Assembly (NCBI GenBank): GCA_036517115.1
Contig: DATDYB010000023.1
Coordinates: 1 to 64,000 of the forward strand
From: DATDYB01 sp036517115
Lineage (GTDB): Bacteria; Patescibacteriota; Minisyncoccia; Phycocordibacterales; PALSA-1337
Direction: 5' to 3'
Length of the DNA: 64,000 nucleotides
This document shows, piece by piece, positions 43,402 to 52,315 of this stretch. The translations under genes and the position numbers were made by a program. The notes below the pieces were generated by a model, which searched no databases, was not told where the DNA came from, and saw only the letters and a program-made list of their open reading frames with translations. Each line of letters begins with the position of its first letter. Positions within the stretch are counted from its first letter, which is position 1.

Positions 43402-44706
43402 ATGAAAAATTTAAAATTTAAAATTAAAAATTTTACTTTTAACTATCAATCCGGTCAGGCTATGATTACCGCAGTTATCTTTTTCCTTTTTTCGTCGCTG
43501 ATTATCATGAACGGGGTAAGTACGCCTGTGGTGCGAGAGGTGATGATTGTGAATGACCTCGTGCGTTCGAAAGAAGGACTCTTTGCGGCGGAAGGAGGAA
43601 TTGAAGATGTTATATATCGTCTTAAAAACGGTATCACGGTCTCTTCTTCAGAAGGGGTTTCTTTGAACAACTCAAGGGCAACGACGACCATTACTGATGT
43701 GACGGGAGGTAAAACGCTTGCTACTAAGGCAGACCGAAACGGTTTTGTTCGCAATGTGCAGGCGGCACTCACGCAGGGGAGCGGAGCCTCGTTTAATTAT
43801 GGTGTGCAATCCGGCATCGGTGGTGTTCTTCTTGAAAACAGTTCCTCAATCATTGGTAATGTATATTCGAATGGGCCAGTCGACGGAGCGGGCTCGAATC
43901 TTATAAAAGGTGACGTAGTGTCCGCAGGCCCTTCTGGACTGGTAAAAGATATTCATGCTACGAGTTCCGTATATGCGCACACTATTCAAAATGCCGACAT
44001 CGACAAGGACGCGTATTATGTAAGTATTTCTAATAGTACCGTCGACGGCGCAACACATCCGGGAAGTACGGATCAAGCAACCACCACGATGCCCATCTCC
44101 GATAGCATGATTACTTCATGGGAGGCAGACGCGCAAGCTGGAGGTGTGATCTCGACACCATGTCCTTACAAAATCGATGAGGATGTGACCATAGGGCCTA
44201 AAAAAATCACCTGTGATCTTGAGATAAGCGGTGATCCCACCGTAACGCTCACTGGGAACTTGTGGGTAACTGGAAACGTTACGATACAAAATACCGCTAT
44301 AGTGAAAGCAAGCTCAAGTTTAGGTAATAATAGTGTGGCGATTATTGCTGATAAAGCTAGTGATCGTGATGATGGAAGTAAAATTTCTTTGGAAAATAGC
44401 GTAGTATTCCAGGGTTCAGGCCAGCCAAATTCATATATTCTTTTTATCTCTCAAAACAATGATGCAGAGAATGGGGGAAATAACATTGCTATTGAAGCGA
44501 AGAACAGTGTAAGCGGAAAGGTGTTGTTGTATGCCGGCCACGGTGAAATTTCACTTCAAAACAGCATTAGTATCAAAGAGGTGACTGCGTATCGTATTCG
44601 ACTTAAAAATAGTGCCTCGGTGATCTATGAGACCGGTATCGCGAACCTCCTCTTTTCCTCCGGTCCCTCCGGTGGGTACTCTATTTCTTCGTGGGGTGAA
44701 AATTAA
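43402..44706 (+). CDS. PilX-like pilus-associated surface protein
   Basis: A 434-residue protein. The N-terminal segment GQAMITAVIFFLFSSLIIMN resembles a PilX-type membrane helix rather than a cleaved pilin, and is followed by EGLFAAEGGIEDVIYRLKNG. From about residue 130 it has repeated short strands with Asn and Ser turns (LLENSSSI, LKNSASV), suggesting a beta-helix of the polymer-forming type. It is the last gene of the pilus operon and a possible tip or surface component. The leader is A/T-rich and low in complexity. Confidence 0.7.
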   Translation: MKNLKFKIKNFTFNYQSGQAMITAVIFFLFSSLIIMNGVSTPVVREVMIVNDLVRSKEGLFAAEGGIEDVIYRLKNGITVSSSEGVSLNNSRATTTITDVTGGKTLATKADRNGFVRNVQAALTQGSGASFNYGVQSGIGGVLLENSSSIIGNVYSNGPVDGAGSNLIKGDVVSAGPSGLVKDIHATSSVYAHTIQNADIDKDAYYVSISNSTVDGATHPGSTDQATTTMPISDSMITSWEADAQAGGVISTPCPYKIDEDVTIGPKKITCDLEISGDPTVTLTGNLWVTGNVTIQNTAIVKASSSLGNNSVAIIADKASDRDDGSKISLENSVVFQGSGQPNSYILFISQNNDAENGGNNIAIEAKNSVSGKVLLYAGHGEISLQNSISIKEVTAYRIRLKNSASVIYETGIANLLFSSGPSGGYSISSWGEN

Positions 44707-44707
44707 T

Positions 44708-45505
44708 TCATTGCGGAAATTCCATCAGTAACATAGATGAGTTATAAAAATCTAGAGCTAGAGAACCGAAGCTGTACGCTTGTCCCTTAATCTCAATAAG
44801 AGCACCGCCGGAACGAGGATTTGCCTGCGGCGTCGAATGTTTGAAGCCAATGTTGTAGAGCGTGGAGAGGATCTCAGGTTTTTTGGAAATATCAAATCCG
44901 GCATTTTGCCACTGCACCTCTATCTGTTTGAGAAAAAGTGCGGCATAGAAATAGGAATAGTAGCGATCTTGTTCGTCCGTGAGACGTTTAAAACGTTCTT
45001 CGTCGGGGTCTTCAGTTTCAAATTCCAACATGTGTTTGTACGGAGGGCCGAGATAATATGGGGAAGTATTGTCCTTAAGATGTTCCTCAATCTCCATCGC
45101 CGTTTCCTGTTTGATGCCCATCACACCCCATGAAAATTTAGACTGATTGCCGAGAATTTTAAGCGGAGCGAAGATTGTCTTAAATAATTCTCGTTCGCTG
45201 TGATATAGGCGGAGTTGTTCGACAACAAGGTTAGCGACAATGAGTCGGGGAGGCACTCCCGCTGTCTCCGCCGCTCGTTGTATCACTTCCTTGTCATTTC
45301 GAACGGCAATTTCGAGCGTCTCCCACTCTGCACCCTTATCCCATGTGCGGTTTTTAGCCGATGCTTCGCGAAATGTTTCTGTTTGTGTGTCGATAATACC
45401 CGGGCTGTTGGTCCAACCAAGCCGTACCGCGAAATAACCAGCGACCAACCCAAAGCCAATGACAGCGAAGCAATATACAAAGATTTTGAGAATCTTCTTC
45501 AGCAT
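44708..45505 (-). CDS. membrane-anchored lytic-transglycosylase-like protein
   Basis: A 265-residue protein. One N-terminal membrane helix (IFVYCFAVIGFGLVAGYFAV) precedes a soluble helical domain. AETAGVPPRLIVANLVVEQL, then SKFSWGVMGIKQETAMEIEE, and later LSTLYNIGF follow the order of motifs in lysozyme-like transglycosylases: a catalytic Glu, a S-x-G-x-x-Q-like segment and a Tyr/Asn motif. Assignment is by eye and tentative. ATG 45505 is preferred over upstream starts because TATAAT ends 7 nt before it. It may open peptidoglycan for the adjacent pilus. Confidence 0.6.
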   Translation of the reverse strand: MLKKILKIFVYCFAVIGFGLVAGYFAVRLGWTNSPGIIDTQTETFREASAKNRTWDKGAEWETLEIAVRNDKEVIQRAAETAGVPPRLIVANLVVEQLRLYHSERELFKTIFAPLKILGNQSKFSWGVMGIKQETAMEIEEHLKDNTSPYYLGPPYKHMLEFETEDPDEERFKRLTDEQDRYYSYFYAALFLKQIEVQWQNAGFDISKKPEILSTLYNIGFKHSTPQANPRSGGALIEIKGQAYSFGSLALDFYNSSMLLMEFPQ

Positions 45506-45512
45506 ACAAAGC

Positions 45513-45541
45513 ATTATAGCTTGTTTGAGTGGTGTGTATAA
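45513..45541 (-). promoter_or_regulatory. promoter of the transglycosylase-like gene
   Basis: Minus strand TTATAC (45541-45536), 17-bp spacer, TATAAT (45518-45513), 7 nt to ATG 45505. Confidence 0.7.
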
Positions 45542-45569
45542 GTATGCGTTCAATATACTGATGAGGAGG

Positions 45570-45575
45570 TATAAT
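45570..45575 (+). promoter_or_regulatory. -10 box of the CotH-like gene
   Basis: TATAAT (45570-45575), 10 nt before ATG 45586, leaving a leader of at most a few bases. Confidence 0.55.
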
Positions 45576-45585
45576 TACGAGAATT

Positions 45586-48234
45586 ATGAAACTAAAGATT
45601 GTGACGGCATGCTGTGTCGGAATCGTATTTCTGGCAGGCTACGAATATGCGACAGCACAAGTTTTTTCTGTACGGGAATTCGTGATCGATACGCTTGGAA
45701 AGCCGGTTGGGCTTATTGAAAATAAAAAAGGTACCTTTGATCTAGGTCATTCGGAAGGGAAGGTTGTACAAGAATGGACCAACACTAAGGGAGTAATGAA
45801 GGACTCCGTAAGTGGAGCAACATGGAGTATAGAATATGAGAAAAAGGGAGCCAGCAGGCAGGGTTGCAATCCACCAGTTCTTAATATCACCATGAAGGAT
45901 GCAAAAGGTAAGACAAAACCACTTTTTTTCGGGACAAGCACTTACCAGAATAATACCGCTTTGAAGTACGCAAAAATCAGGATGGTGCCTGACTGCGAGC
46001 TGTGGGGATTCAATATTAATGTATTGCTCCGAGAATATTTCGTATATAGCATGCTTCGAAAATTCGGACTACCTATCGTTGATGTGGTCGGTTTTGCGAA
46101 TGTGACGTTTAAATCTTCTGATGTGGCTGAGTCAGAAACATACCGTTATATGCTACTGCAACGAGACAATGAGTCGAAGGATGATATTGCGTTCACTACA
46201 CAATTTAATTTTTTACCTGATCTGATTGAAGCGAGTGATTCAGAAAAAGGTCTCATTGGAGGAATAGAGTATCCGGAAGGAGGAATGACAGTTACATATC
46301 AAAGTTCAGGAAAAAGAGGTGGTGAATTTGAAGTTGATAATTTGATTCGGGTAGCCTTATTTACTGGGCTTTTTAATATGAATGACCGCTCCCCGTTACA
46401 TAATGAAGATTATGGTATTGATGTAGCAACAGGAAAGGTGAAAAAAATTCCTTTTGACTTCGATATGTCGATCGGAAGTCAGTGTTCCGCATCAAATCTT
46501 ACTTCTTTTGCGCCGAATGATGTAGTGAGAGAGATCATGGCACAGGCGCCTCAAGATAAAAAACAACTATATACACAAACTTTGGTTAAAATTAGTAAAG
46601 AAATATTCGATACGCAGCAAACGCTCAGTAGTATGCTTGCTGTAGTTGATCGGTATCCGTTGTCTGATGATAAAAACAAGCTGAAAGAATACCTCAAAAA
46701 GAACTTCGGTATTTATGCGACGTATTTCGGATCAAAAAGATTTACCGATGACATGGCCATCGTTTATACACCGTTTAGTAACCCCGTCAGCGTATCTACA
46801 GCAAAGAAAAGTATCGTAGTGCGTTCTCCAAGTGATGGTGAGACCGTGAACGACCAGTACAGAGGAGAGTATACTGCTACAGGAGTTTCATTTTTCAAGG
46901 TGGAAATCATCGATGATAAAGGTAATGCTTCGCCGATACGTCAATGGAATCGACGGGGTGTATGCGATGGGGTCTATGATTTCGAATCATGGTACGTAGA
47001 GGGACCAATTGACCCGAATGCATATTTCACCATACGTCTTTCCGATGTTGAGGATCCCGCCGTATACGGAGAAAGTGGCAAGTTCAAGATAAAGTCTACA
47101 CGAGAATTCGTCGGACCCACGCCTATTCGTGCTATTCCTGTAGGACCGGCATCGATAAATGTCCTTTCTCCTGTGACAGACGAAGTGCTTGAAAAAGGAA
47201 AATCGTATGTTATTAGATACAAAGCCTCGAACATTTTCGAGATGAACGTGGATCTTATGGACATCAAGGGCAATAAGCTTATCCGAAAAATTGAGACCAT
47301 ACGACCTAATGCATTTGGTGATTTTTATTGGAATGTTCCTAAAGACCTCGATCTTGAGCGTGATGACTATTTTACTATCCAGATGAGTGACGCGCAGGAC
47401 CCAAAGGTCAAGTCCAAAAGCGGAAAGTTCAGAATAGCGGAGAGTCACGAGCCCAGCATGGAGATTATAAGTAGTACGTTTGGGCTTGAATACGATAACA
47501 ATCGTAAAGAGTCAGGGCTAACCTCGAAGATAAGTGTGAGTATCACTGCTCATAAAAGTGCTGATTTGATCATTGATAAAGAAGGAATGTTTCTTGTTGG
47601 TGCGCTCAGTAAAGAAGTGAATGGAATGTATAATGAAACTAAATATACAACTCGCACTCCTGTAGGCCAGGTCGGGACGTCGTACAAAATTCCAGCAGGA
47701 ACCAATGTGATATTCGACCTCACGACCAGGTTTAATCCTAAGGCAATGTTCGCGGGTTCCTACCAGGCAACATTGTGGGGGTTTGGATACGGAGAACGCG
47801 AGCGGGAGATTGCTGCCAAATACGCACCAGAAAACTACTCCAATGCAGTAGTAATTGTTGGTGAAACATCTCCTTATATTATCAACCTCTTCAGCTCTTC
47901 TCAGCCTCCTCCCATAGATCAATCGGTAACGATCGTCGGAGAGAGATTTGGTGTTGGTATGATCGACGTGGCGATCAATGGAAAGAAAATTTCATTATTA
48001 GCAAAGAAATTTGGAGCCAAGGGTCTGGATCAGATTGAGTTTATACCGAAAGATGTGGGTATTGAAGCAGGGTGGATTCAAATACAGATTATGAATTCTG
48101 TAGAAGGGAACAGTAATATGTATAATATTGAATTTCTTCCTGCTAAGGCAGCGCTCGGAACATGGAAAGATCAGTTCGCCAACATACTACAGGCAATCGA
48201 AGGAATTTTTAGTACCAAGAACGTCAAACAATGA
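45586..48234 (+). CDS. secreted CotH-kinase-like protein with Kre9-type and IPT-like domains
   Basis: An 882-residue protein with a signal peptide (CCVGIVFLAGYEYATA). The N-terminal half resembles CotH-type atypical kinases: CELWGFNINVLLREYFVYSM (about 135-155), FNMNDRSPLHNEDYG (about 265-280) and IPFDFDMSIG (about 287-296) occupy the positions of conserved CotH motifs. Two Kre9/KNH-like beta domains (about 405-505 and 520-625) each end with a SGKF(K/R)I strand. An IPT/TIG-like domain lies near 765-855. CotH proteins phosphorylate secreted proteins or remodel cell surfaces; activity here is inferred. It overlaps the next gene by 4 bp. Confidence 0.65.
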   Translation: MKLKIVTACCVGIVFLAGYEYATAQVFSVREFVIDTLGKPVGLIENKKGTFDLGHSEGKVVQEWTNTKGVMKDSVSGATWSIEYEKKGASRQGCNPPVLNITMKDAKGKTKPLFFGTSTYQNNTALKYAKIRMVPDCELWGFNINVLLREYFVYSMLRKFGLPIVDVVGFANVTFKSSDVAESETYRYMLLQRDNESKDDIAFTTQFNFLPDLIEASDSEKGLIGGIEYPEGGMTVTYQSSGKRGGEFEVDNLIRVALFTGLFNMNDRSPLHNEDYGIDVATGKVKKIPFDFDMSIGSQCSASNLTSFAPNDVVREIMAQAPQDKKQLYTQTLVKISKEIFDTQQTLSSMLAVVDRYPLSDDKNKLKEYLKKNFGIYATYFGSKRFTDDMAIVYTPFSNPVSVSTAKKSIVVRSPSDGETVNDQYRGEYTATGVSFFKVEIIDDKGNASPIRQWNRRGVCDGVYDFESWYVEGPIDPNAYFTIRLSDVEDPAVYGESGKFKIKSTREFVGPTPIRAIPVGPASINVLSPVTDEVLEKGKSYVIRYKASNIFEMNVDLMDIKGNKLIRKIETIRPNAFGDFYWNVPKDLDLERDDYFTIQMSDAQDPKVKSKSGKFRIAESHEPSMEIISSTFGLEYDNNRKESGLTSKISVSITAHKSADLIIDKEGMFLVGALSKEVNGMYNETKYTTRTPVGQVGTSYKIPAGTNVIFDLTTRFNPKAMFAGSYQATLWGFGYGEREREIAAKYAPENYSNAVVIVGETSPYIINLFSSSQPPPIDQSVTIVGERFGVGMIDVAINGKKISLLAKKFGAKGLDQIEFIPKDVGIEAGWIQIQIMNSVEGNSNMYNIEFLPAKAALGTWKDQFANILQAIEGIFSTKNVKQ

Positions 48235-49796
48235 AAAATATTATCCTTATCGCAGCCATCCTCGTCCTCGTCTCGCCATTAACAACATGGGCTGAAGGGA
48301 ACTGTCTCATTCTCCGCGAGACGATGCGGCTTCGTTCGGACGATGATCGCACTAAAGGAGAAGTTTCTAAACTCCAGAATTTTCTCAAAGCAAGAGGATA
48401 TTTTAACGCTGAAATTTCGGGATTTTACGGGAAAGCTACTGCGGAAGCCGTACTTAGTTTTCAAAGAGCCAATAACATTGCTCCTGCCGGTGGGAGTGCA
48501 TGGGTCTCAGCCGTAGTAGGTAAGCAGACGCAGGCAAAGATAGCGTCGCTTACTTGTAAAACAGCAACCATTAAAGACGCGGCGCCTACACTCACACCTG
48601 TTGTCAGCACCCCTCTTTCCGCTACTCCTCTCGAGGTTTCAACCACAGGTTCATTTACGCTAACTTTTCTCACTTCACCGACTGAGTGGCTTCCTGCCAC
48701 TACCAAAGCTATTACCTGGACAACCATTGCCGGGGTCGTCATTCCGTATGTAAAGATAGATCTTTATAAAAATGGTGTTTATGATCGGTCGATCACCACG
48801 AGCGCATACAACTACGGAACCTATACATGGAAAGTACCTTCCGATCTTCAAAGTGCTACCAGGTACACTATTCGTGTGAGCAGTCTTTCAGGCCTCCAGG
48901 CCACTGAAACAAAAAGTTATTTTACTGTGCCCACTGTTACGGTAGCAGCACCAGTTACGGTACCGACACAAACTGGCACTACGCAGCCCACGGAGAGTAC
49001 CATCGTCCCTCTCTCGGCAATGTGCTCCGCCAATGTCTCCACTATAGCGACTAATGGAGAAGTGCTGTGGACGGTGAGACCAGTGGGTGGATCAGGAAGC
49101 TACACCTACTCATGGAATGACACCGATGGTGTAATAGGTGCGTCGCCTACCTCAGTAACCTACGCAAGGATCTATACCACTGTCGGTACTAAAACCGTGA
49201 ACGCTCTTGTCATGGATGCTGCTGGAAAATATACTCCTGCTTCCTGTGGTTCAGTTACCGTGACGGCACCCGTTACGACGTATTCGACGGGCAACACTGG
49301 ATACTCTACTGGAAATACAGGCAGTACAGGAAATACGGGGGTGTCCGGCATCCCGAACCTCTTTCCATCCACTCCTGCAGTATCCGGTAACGGCTCGCCG
49401 AGCGGTGCCCTACAGGCTGGAACTATGACTGTCACGGGTGGTGTGGCGAACAACGGTACGGCGACCGCAGGGGCATCGACCGTGCAACTTAAATATTCTC
49501 AAGATGGTGTGAATTATTACGACTGGGTGACGCAATCCATATCCTCCGTTGTGCCGGGCTCTCTTCAGTCGTTCTCTTATACTTGGCAAGGTGGTGTTGG
49601 TGTTTGGTATGTCAAAATGTGTGCCGATTCTACCAATGCTGTTACAGAGTCTAACGAATCGGACAATTGTTCAGTGGGTACAAGGTTTGACGTGGTGGCG
49701 TCTGTCTCAAAGGGCGGCGGCAAACTCATGGCAAGCGTCAGCAATGCAATTGGCAGCATCATTCGTTTTCTGGGAAAGCAAGGGGCCGTCGAATAG
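48231..49796 (+). CDS. secreted peptidoglycan-binding, CARDB-type surface protein
   Basis: A 521-residue protein with a signal peptide (NIILIAAILVLVSPLTTWA). An N-terminal PG_binding_1-type domain (about 35-100: EVSKLQNFLKARGYF, then GFYGKATAEAVLSFQRANNI) is followed by a Kre9-like domain (about 145-235), a PKD-like domain (about 265-350), a low-complexity STGNTG linker and a CARDB-like domain ending ESNESDNCS (about 385-495). It is probably anchored to the cell wall through the first domain. It is coupled by ATGA overlap to the CotH-like gene, so the two proteins are likely made in equal amounts. Confidence 0.8.
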   Translation: MKNIILIAAILVLVSPLTTWAEGNCLILRETMRLRSDDDRTKGEVSKLQNFLKARGYFNAEISGFYGKATAEAVLSFQRANNIAPAGGSAWVSAVVGKQTQAKIASLTCKTATIKDAAPTLTPVVSTPLSATPLEVSTTGSFTLTFLTSPTEWLPATTKAITWTTIAGVVIPYVKIDLYKNGVYDRSITTSAYNYGTYTWKVPSDLQSATRYTIRVSSLSGLQATETKSYFTVPTVTVAAPVTVPTQTGTTQPTESTIVPLSAMCSANVSTIATNGEVLWTVRPVGGSGSYTYSWNDTDGVIGASPTSVTYARIYTTVGTKTVNALVMDAAGKYTPASCGSVTVTAPVTTYSTGNTGYSTGNTGSTGNTGVSGIPNLFPSTPAVSGNGSPSGALQAGTMTVTGGVANNGTATAGASTVQLKYSQDGVNYYDWVTQSISSVVPGSLQSFSYTWQGGVGVWYVKMCADSTNAVTESNESDNCSVGTRFDVVASVSKGGGKLMASVSNAIGSIIRFLGKQGAVE

Positions 49797-49802
49797 CGGC
49801 TG

Positions 49803-49811
49803 TGCTATAAT
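49803..49811 (+). promoter_or_regulatory. extended -10 promoter of tpiA
   Basis: TGC-TATAAT (49803-49811), just after the previous stop codon. The predicted leader is about 130 nt. Confidence 0.7.
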
Positions 49812-49850
49812 GCTGAATTGAAAGAAGCGAAGCGACTATGCAATTCGCAC

Positions 49851-49942
49851 CCCGTGGAGTAAATCATTTCATGATTTCATTTTGCGGAGCAAAATGTACT
49901 CCACAGGGTGATGATTTTCTAATCGTAGAGCTCAAGAAAATC
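49851..49942 (+). promoter_or_regulatory. structured tpiA leader: three-way junction plus start-proximal hairpin
   Basis: P1 GTGGAGTA/TACTCCAC (49854-49861, 49897-49904). P2 AATCAT/ATGATT (49862-49867, 49871-49876). P3 CATTTTGC/GCAAAATG (49878-49885, 49889-49896). A separate hairpin GATTTTCT/AGAAAATC (49913-49920, 49935-49942) ends 4 nt before the tpiA ATG. No ligand-binding family was recognised. Confidence 0.65.
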
Positions 49943-49946
49943 AATC

Positions 49947-50708
49947 ATGAAATCAAAGAAAATTGTAGTGGGTAACTGGAAAATGGAACCTCATTTTATA
50001 GCTGATGCAACGCGGCTTTTTACGGGCGTAAAAAAAACAGCCGAAAAATTAACTTCGGTTAAGACCGTCGTTGCTCCGCCGTTCGTATATATCCATGATT
50101 TGAAAAAAAAATATAAAGGAGAAAATATCTCGCTTGCTGGGCAGGACGTTTTTAATGAGATGGGGGGTGCATTTACGGGTGAAGTTAGTCCTTTGCAACT
50201 TATGAGTGTTGGAGCGGAGTACTGCATCGTCGGACATTCCGAACGACGCAAGCTAGGAGAAACAGATGTTGTTGTAGCAGAAAAAGTCCAAGCTGTTCTT
50301 AAAGCAGGACTCACTGCCATCGTATGTGTGGGAGAAAATGTCCGGGATCAAAGCGGTGCCTATCTGGATTTTGTTGCTAATCAGCTTAGGGTCACTCTTT
50401 CTAAGGTTCAGAAAAAAAATATTCGCGGACTCATTGTCGCTTACGAGCCAGTATGGGCGATCGGTAACAGCGAAGCCTTAAACGCCGCACTTATCCAAGA
50501 GATGGCGATTTTCATAAGAAAGATTCTTTCGGATTTATTTGGTCAAGAAGAGGCTTCTGACGTACCCGTACTCTATGGCGGGTCGATTTCAAGCAGAAAT
50601 GCGGAGGACGTAATGCGCGGCGGCGGAGTACAGGGACTTCTGGTAGGCCGCGAGAGTTTAAACGTAGAAAGCTTCAGAGAGATCTTGAAGATAGTCGAGA
50701 AAATGTAA
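49947..50708 (+). CDS. tpiA: triosephosphate isomerase
   Basis: A 253-residue TIM-barrel enzyme that interconverts dihydroxyacetone phosphate and glyceraldehyde 3-phosphate. The catalytic residues are Lys12 (GNWKM), His97 (VGHSERR) and Glu167 (AYEPVWAIG). The phosphate-binding YGGSI and GLLVGRESL are present. The length is normal. No Shine-Dalgarno is visible, and a hairpin sits directly before the start. It forms an operon with pgk (18-nt gap), a glycolytic pair. Confidence 0.97.
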   Translation: MKSKKIVVGNWKMEPHFIADATRLFTGVKKTAEKLTSVKTVVAPPFVYIHDLKKKYKGENISLAGQDVFNEMGGAFTGEVSPLQLMSVGAEYCIVGHSERRKLGETDVVVAEKVQAVLKAGLTAIVCVGENVRDQSGAYLDFVANQLRVTLSKVQKKNIRGLIVAYEPVWAIGNSEALNAALIQEMAIFIRKILSDLFGQEEASDVPVLYGGSISSRNAEDVMRGGGVQGLLVGRESLNVESFREILKIVEKM

Positions 50709-50726
50709 TTTTTCAGCTCTGCCTTC

Positions 50727-51890
50727 ATGTCCCTTAAAACCATCCATTCACTCCATAATCTTAAAGATAAGCGAGTGCTCTTGCGTCTTGACCTTAATGT
50801 GCCTGTCGAGAACGGTCAGGTCGTCGATGCCTTTCGGATCGAACAATCTATCCCGACGGTAGAATATCTGCGTCAGAAGGGAGCAGTGGTGATCATTGTT
50901 GCCCATATTGAAGCGGAGGAAGGATCCTCGCTTGAGGTTGTGGCGTCATACCTGCGAAAGCATTTTCCCGTAACTTTTATTAAAGAATATTGGACCGAAG
51001 AAACGAAAGGTATTGTTGAGAATGCAAAAGGTGGCAGTGTGATTCTTTTTGAAAACCTCCGTCTTCATGAGGAAGAAAAACGTAACGATAAAGAATTTTC
51101 CAAGAGACTTGCAGAATACGGAGATTACTATGTGAACGAAGCTTTTTCGGTATCGCACCGGTCTCATGCCTCTATTGTCGGACTACCCTTGTATCTCCCT
51201 AGTTTCATAGGACTTCGGTTTGCCAAAGAAATAGAGCATCTCTCTACAGCGGCAGCATTACCGCATCCATTTCTTTTTATTATCGGCGGGGCAAAGTTTG
51301 AGACAAAGTTGCCGCTCATTGAGAAGTTTTTAGGTCACGCTGACAGGGTTTTTGTGTGTGGAGCCCTTGCTCATGACATCTTTAGGTTCCAGGGTTGTGA
51401 AATCGGCAAATCTACGGTCTCTGAGGTGCAATATGATTTTTCAAAAATTATCAATAACCCGAAAGTTGTTATTCCTACTGATGTAGTGGTGACAGACAGC
51501 CACGGGCCATGTGTTAAAAAACCGCAGGACGTTCTCCATACAGATACTATCTATGATGCTGGTCCTGAAACCATCACAAAACTCAAAACACTCATCAGTG
51601 AGGCTAAAGGAATTCTCTGGAATGGTCCCGTCGGTTTCTGTGAGCGAGGATTTAAAGAAGGAACTATCGAGTGCGCCCGGGCGATCTCGGAAAATACTAC
51701 TGTCCGCTCTATTGTTGGTGGGGGAGACACTTTGGCTGCCATTGAAGAGCTCGGCATTATTGATAAATTTTCATTTGTTTCAACTGGTGGCGGAGCCATG
51801 CTCGAGTTCCTGGCAAAGGGCACACTCCCGGGTATTGTCGCACTCAAAAGAAGTCAGCGGTGGAGATGGTTAAAGTTCCTTCTTTCCTAA
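50727..51890 (+). CDS. pgk: phosphoglycerate kinase
   Basis: A 387-residue glycolytic kinase making ATP from 1,3-bisphosphoglycerate. N-terminal LLRLDLNVPVENGQVVD, the substrate-binding segment SHRSHASIVGLP, FIIGGAKFETKLPLIE, and the C-terminal nucleotide site GILWNGPVGFCE and VGGGDTLAAIE are all present. The family usually has about 390-415 residues, so it is slightly compact. It follows tpiA. Its 3' end overlaps the convergent HIT gene by 4 bp. Confidence 0.97.
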   Translation: MSLKTIHSLHNLKDKRVLLRLDLNVPVENGQVVDAFRIEQSIPTVEYLRQKGAVVIIVAHIEAEEGSSLEVVASYLRKHFPVTFIKEYWTEETKGIVENAKGGSVILFENLRLHEEEKRNDKEFSKRLAEYGDYYVNEAFSVSHRSHASIVGLPLYLPSFIGLRFAKEIEHLSTAAALPHPFLFIIGGAKFETKLPLIEKFLGHADRVFVCGALAHDIFRFQGCEIGKSTVSEVQYDFSKIINNPKVVIPTDVVVTDSHGPCVKKPQDVLHTDTIYDAGPETITKLKTLISEAKGILWNGPVGFCERGFKEGTIECARAISENTTVRSIVGGGDTLAAIEELGIIDKFSFVSTGGGAMLEFLAKGTLPGIVALKRSQRWRWLKFLLS

Positions 51891-52246
51891 AGATTTTCTC
51901 GAATTTTTTGTGCGTTGGTTGTAAAGCTGTTTTTGTCGTCTTTGGTGGATGCAGGATCAGGAAAAACCCAGAAATGTGCATGAGGAACTTCTTCACCGTA
52001 AATTCTACCTTGAATGAGCTCTGTCCCGAATGCTTTTCTTTGTGCTAAGGCGATTTTTTTGGTGATCTTAAAATATTCTTCGGCCTGAGGCACGTCCCAT
52101 ACCCATCGGTAATGTTGCTTGGGAATAACGAGGGTGTGTCCGGGGGATTGAGGATGAATGTCTAAAAAGGCGAGAAAGTTTTCATTCTCGAACACGATCT
52201 CGGCTTGAATTTCTTTTTTCACAATTTTACAGAAAATGCAGTCCAC
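51887..52246 (-). CDS. HIT-family nucleotide-binding protein
   Basis: A 119-residue histidine-triad protein, likely a nucleotide hydrolase or transferase of the HinT/Fhit superfamily. CIFCKIV near the N-terminus is the usual HinT opening with a possible zinc pair. HPQSPGHTLVIPKQHY is the conserved core. The catalytic motif reads PHAHFWVFP, so the third His of HxHxH is a Trp; the nucleophile position is kept. The start is GTG 52246, 6 nt after TATACT, so probably leaderless. Confidence 0.88.
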   Translation of the reverse strand: MDCIFCKIVKKEIQAEIVFENENFLAFLDIHPQSPGHTLVIPKQHYRWVWDVPQAEEYFKITKKIALAQRKAFGTELIQGRIYGEEVPHAHFWVFPDPASTKDDKNSFTTNAQKIRENL

Positions 52247-52252
52247 GAAGAT

Positions 52253-52258
52253 AGTATA
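52253..52258 (-). promoter_or_regulatory. -10 box of the HIT gene
   Basis: Minus strand TATACT (52258-52253), 6 nt before the GTG start. Confidence 0.55.
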
Positions 52259-52283
52259 AGGTATTAAGTATGAAGACGGAAAT

Positions 52284-52309
52284 AAAAAGAGCCTATTTTT
52301 AACAGGCTC
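52284..52309 (-). terminator. terminator of the 52316 gene
   Basis: Minus-strand stem GAGCCT/AGGCTC (52309-52304, 52294-52289), followed by a T-run. Confidence 0.8.
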
Positions 52310-52315
52310 AAGATT

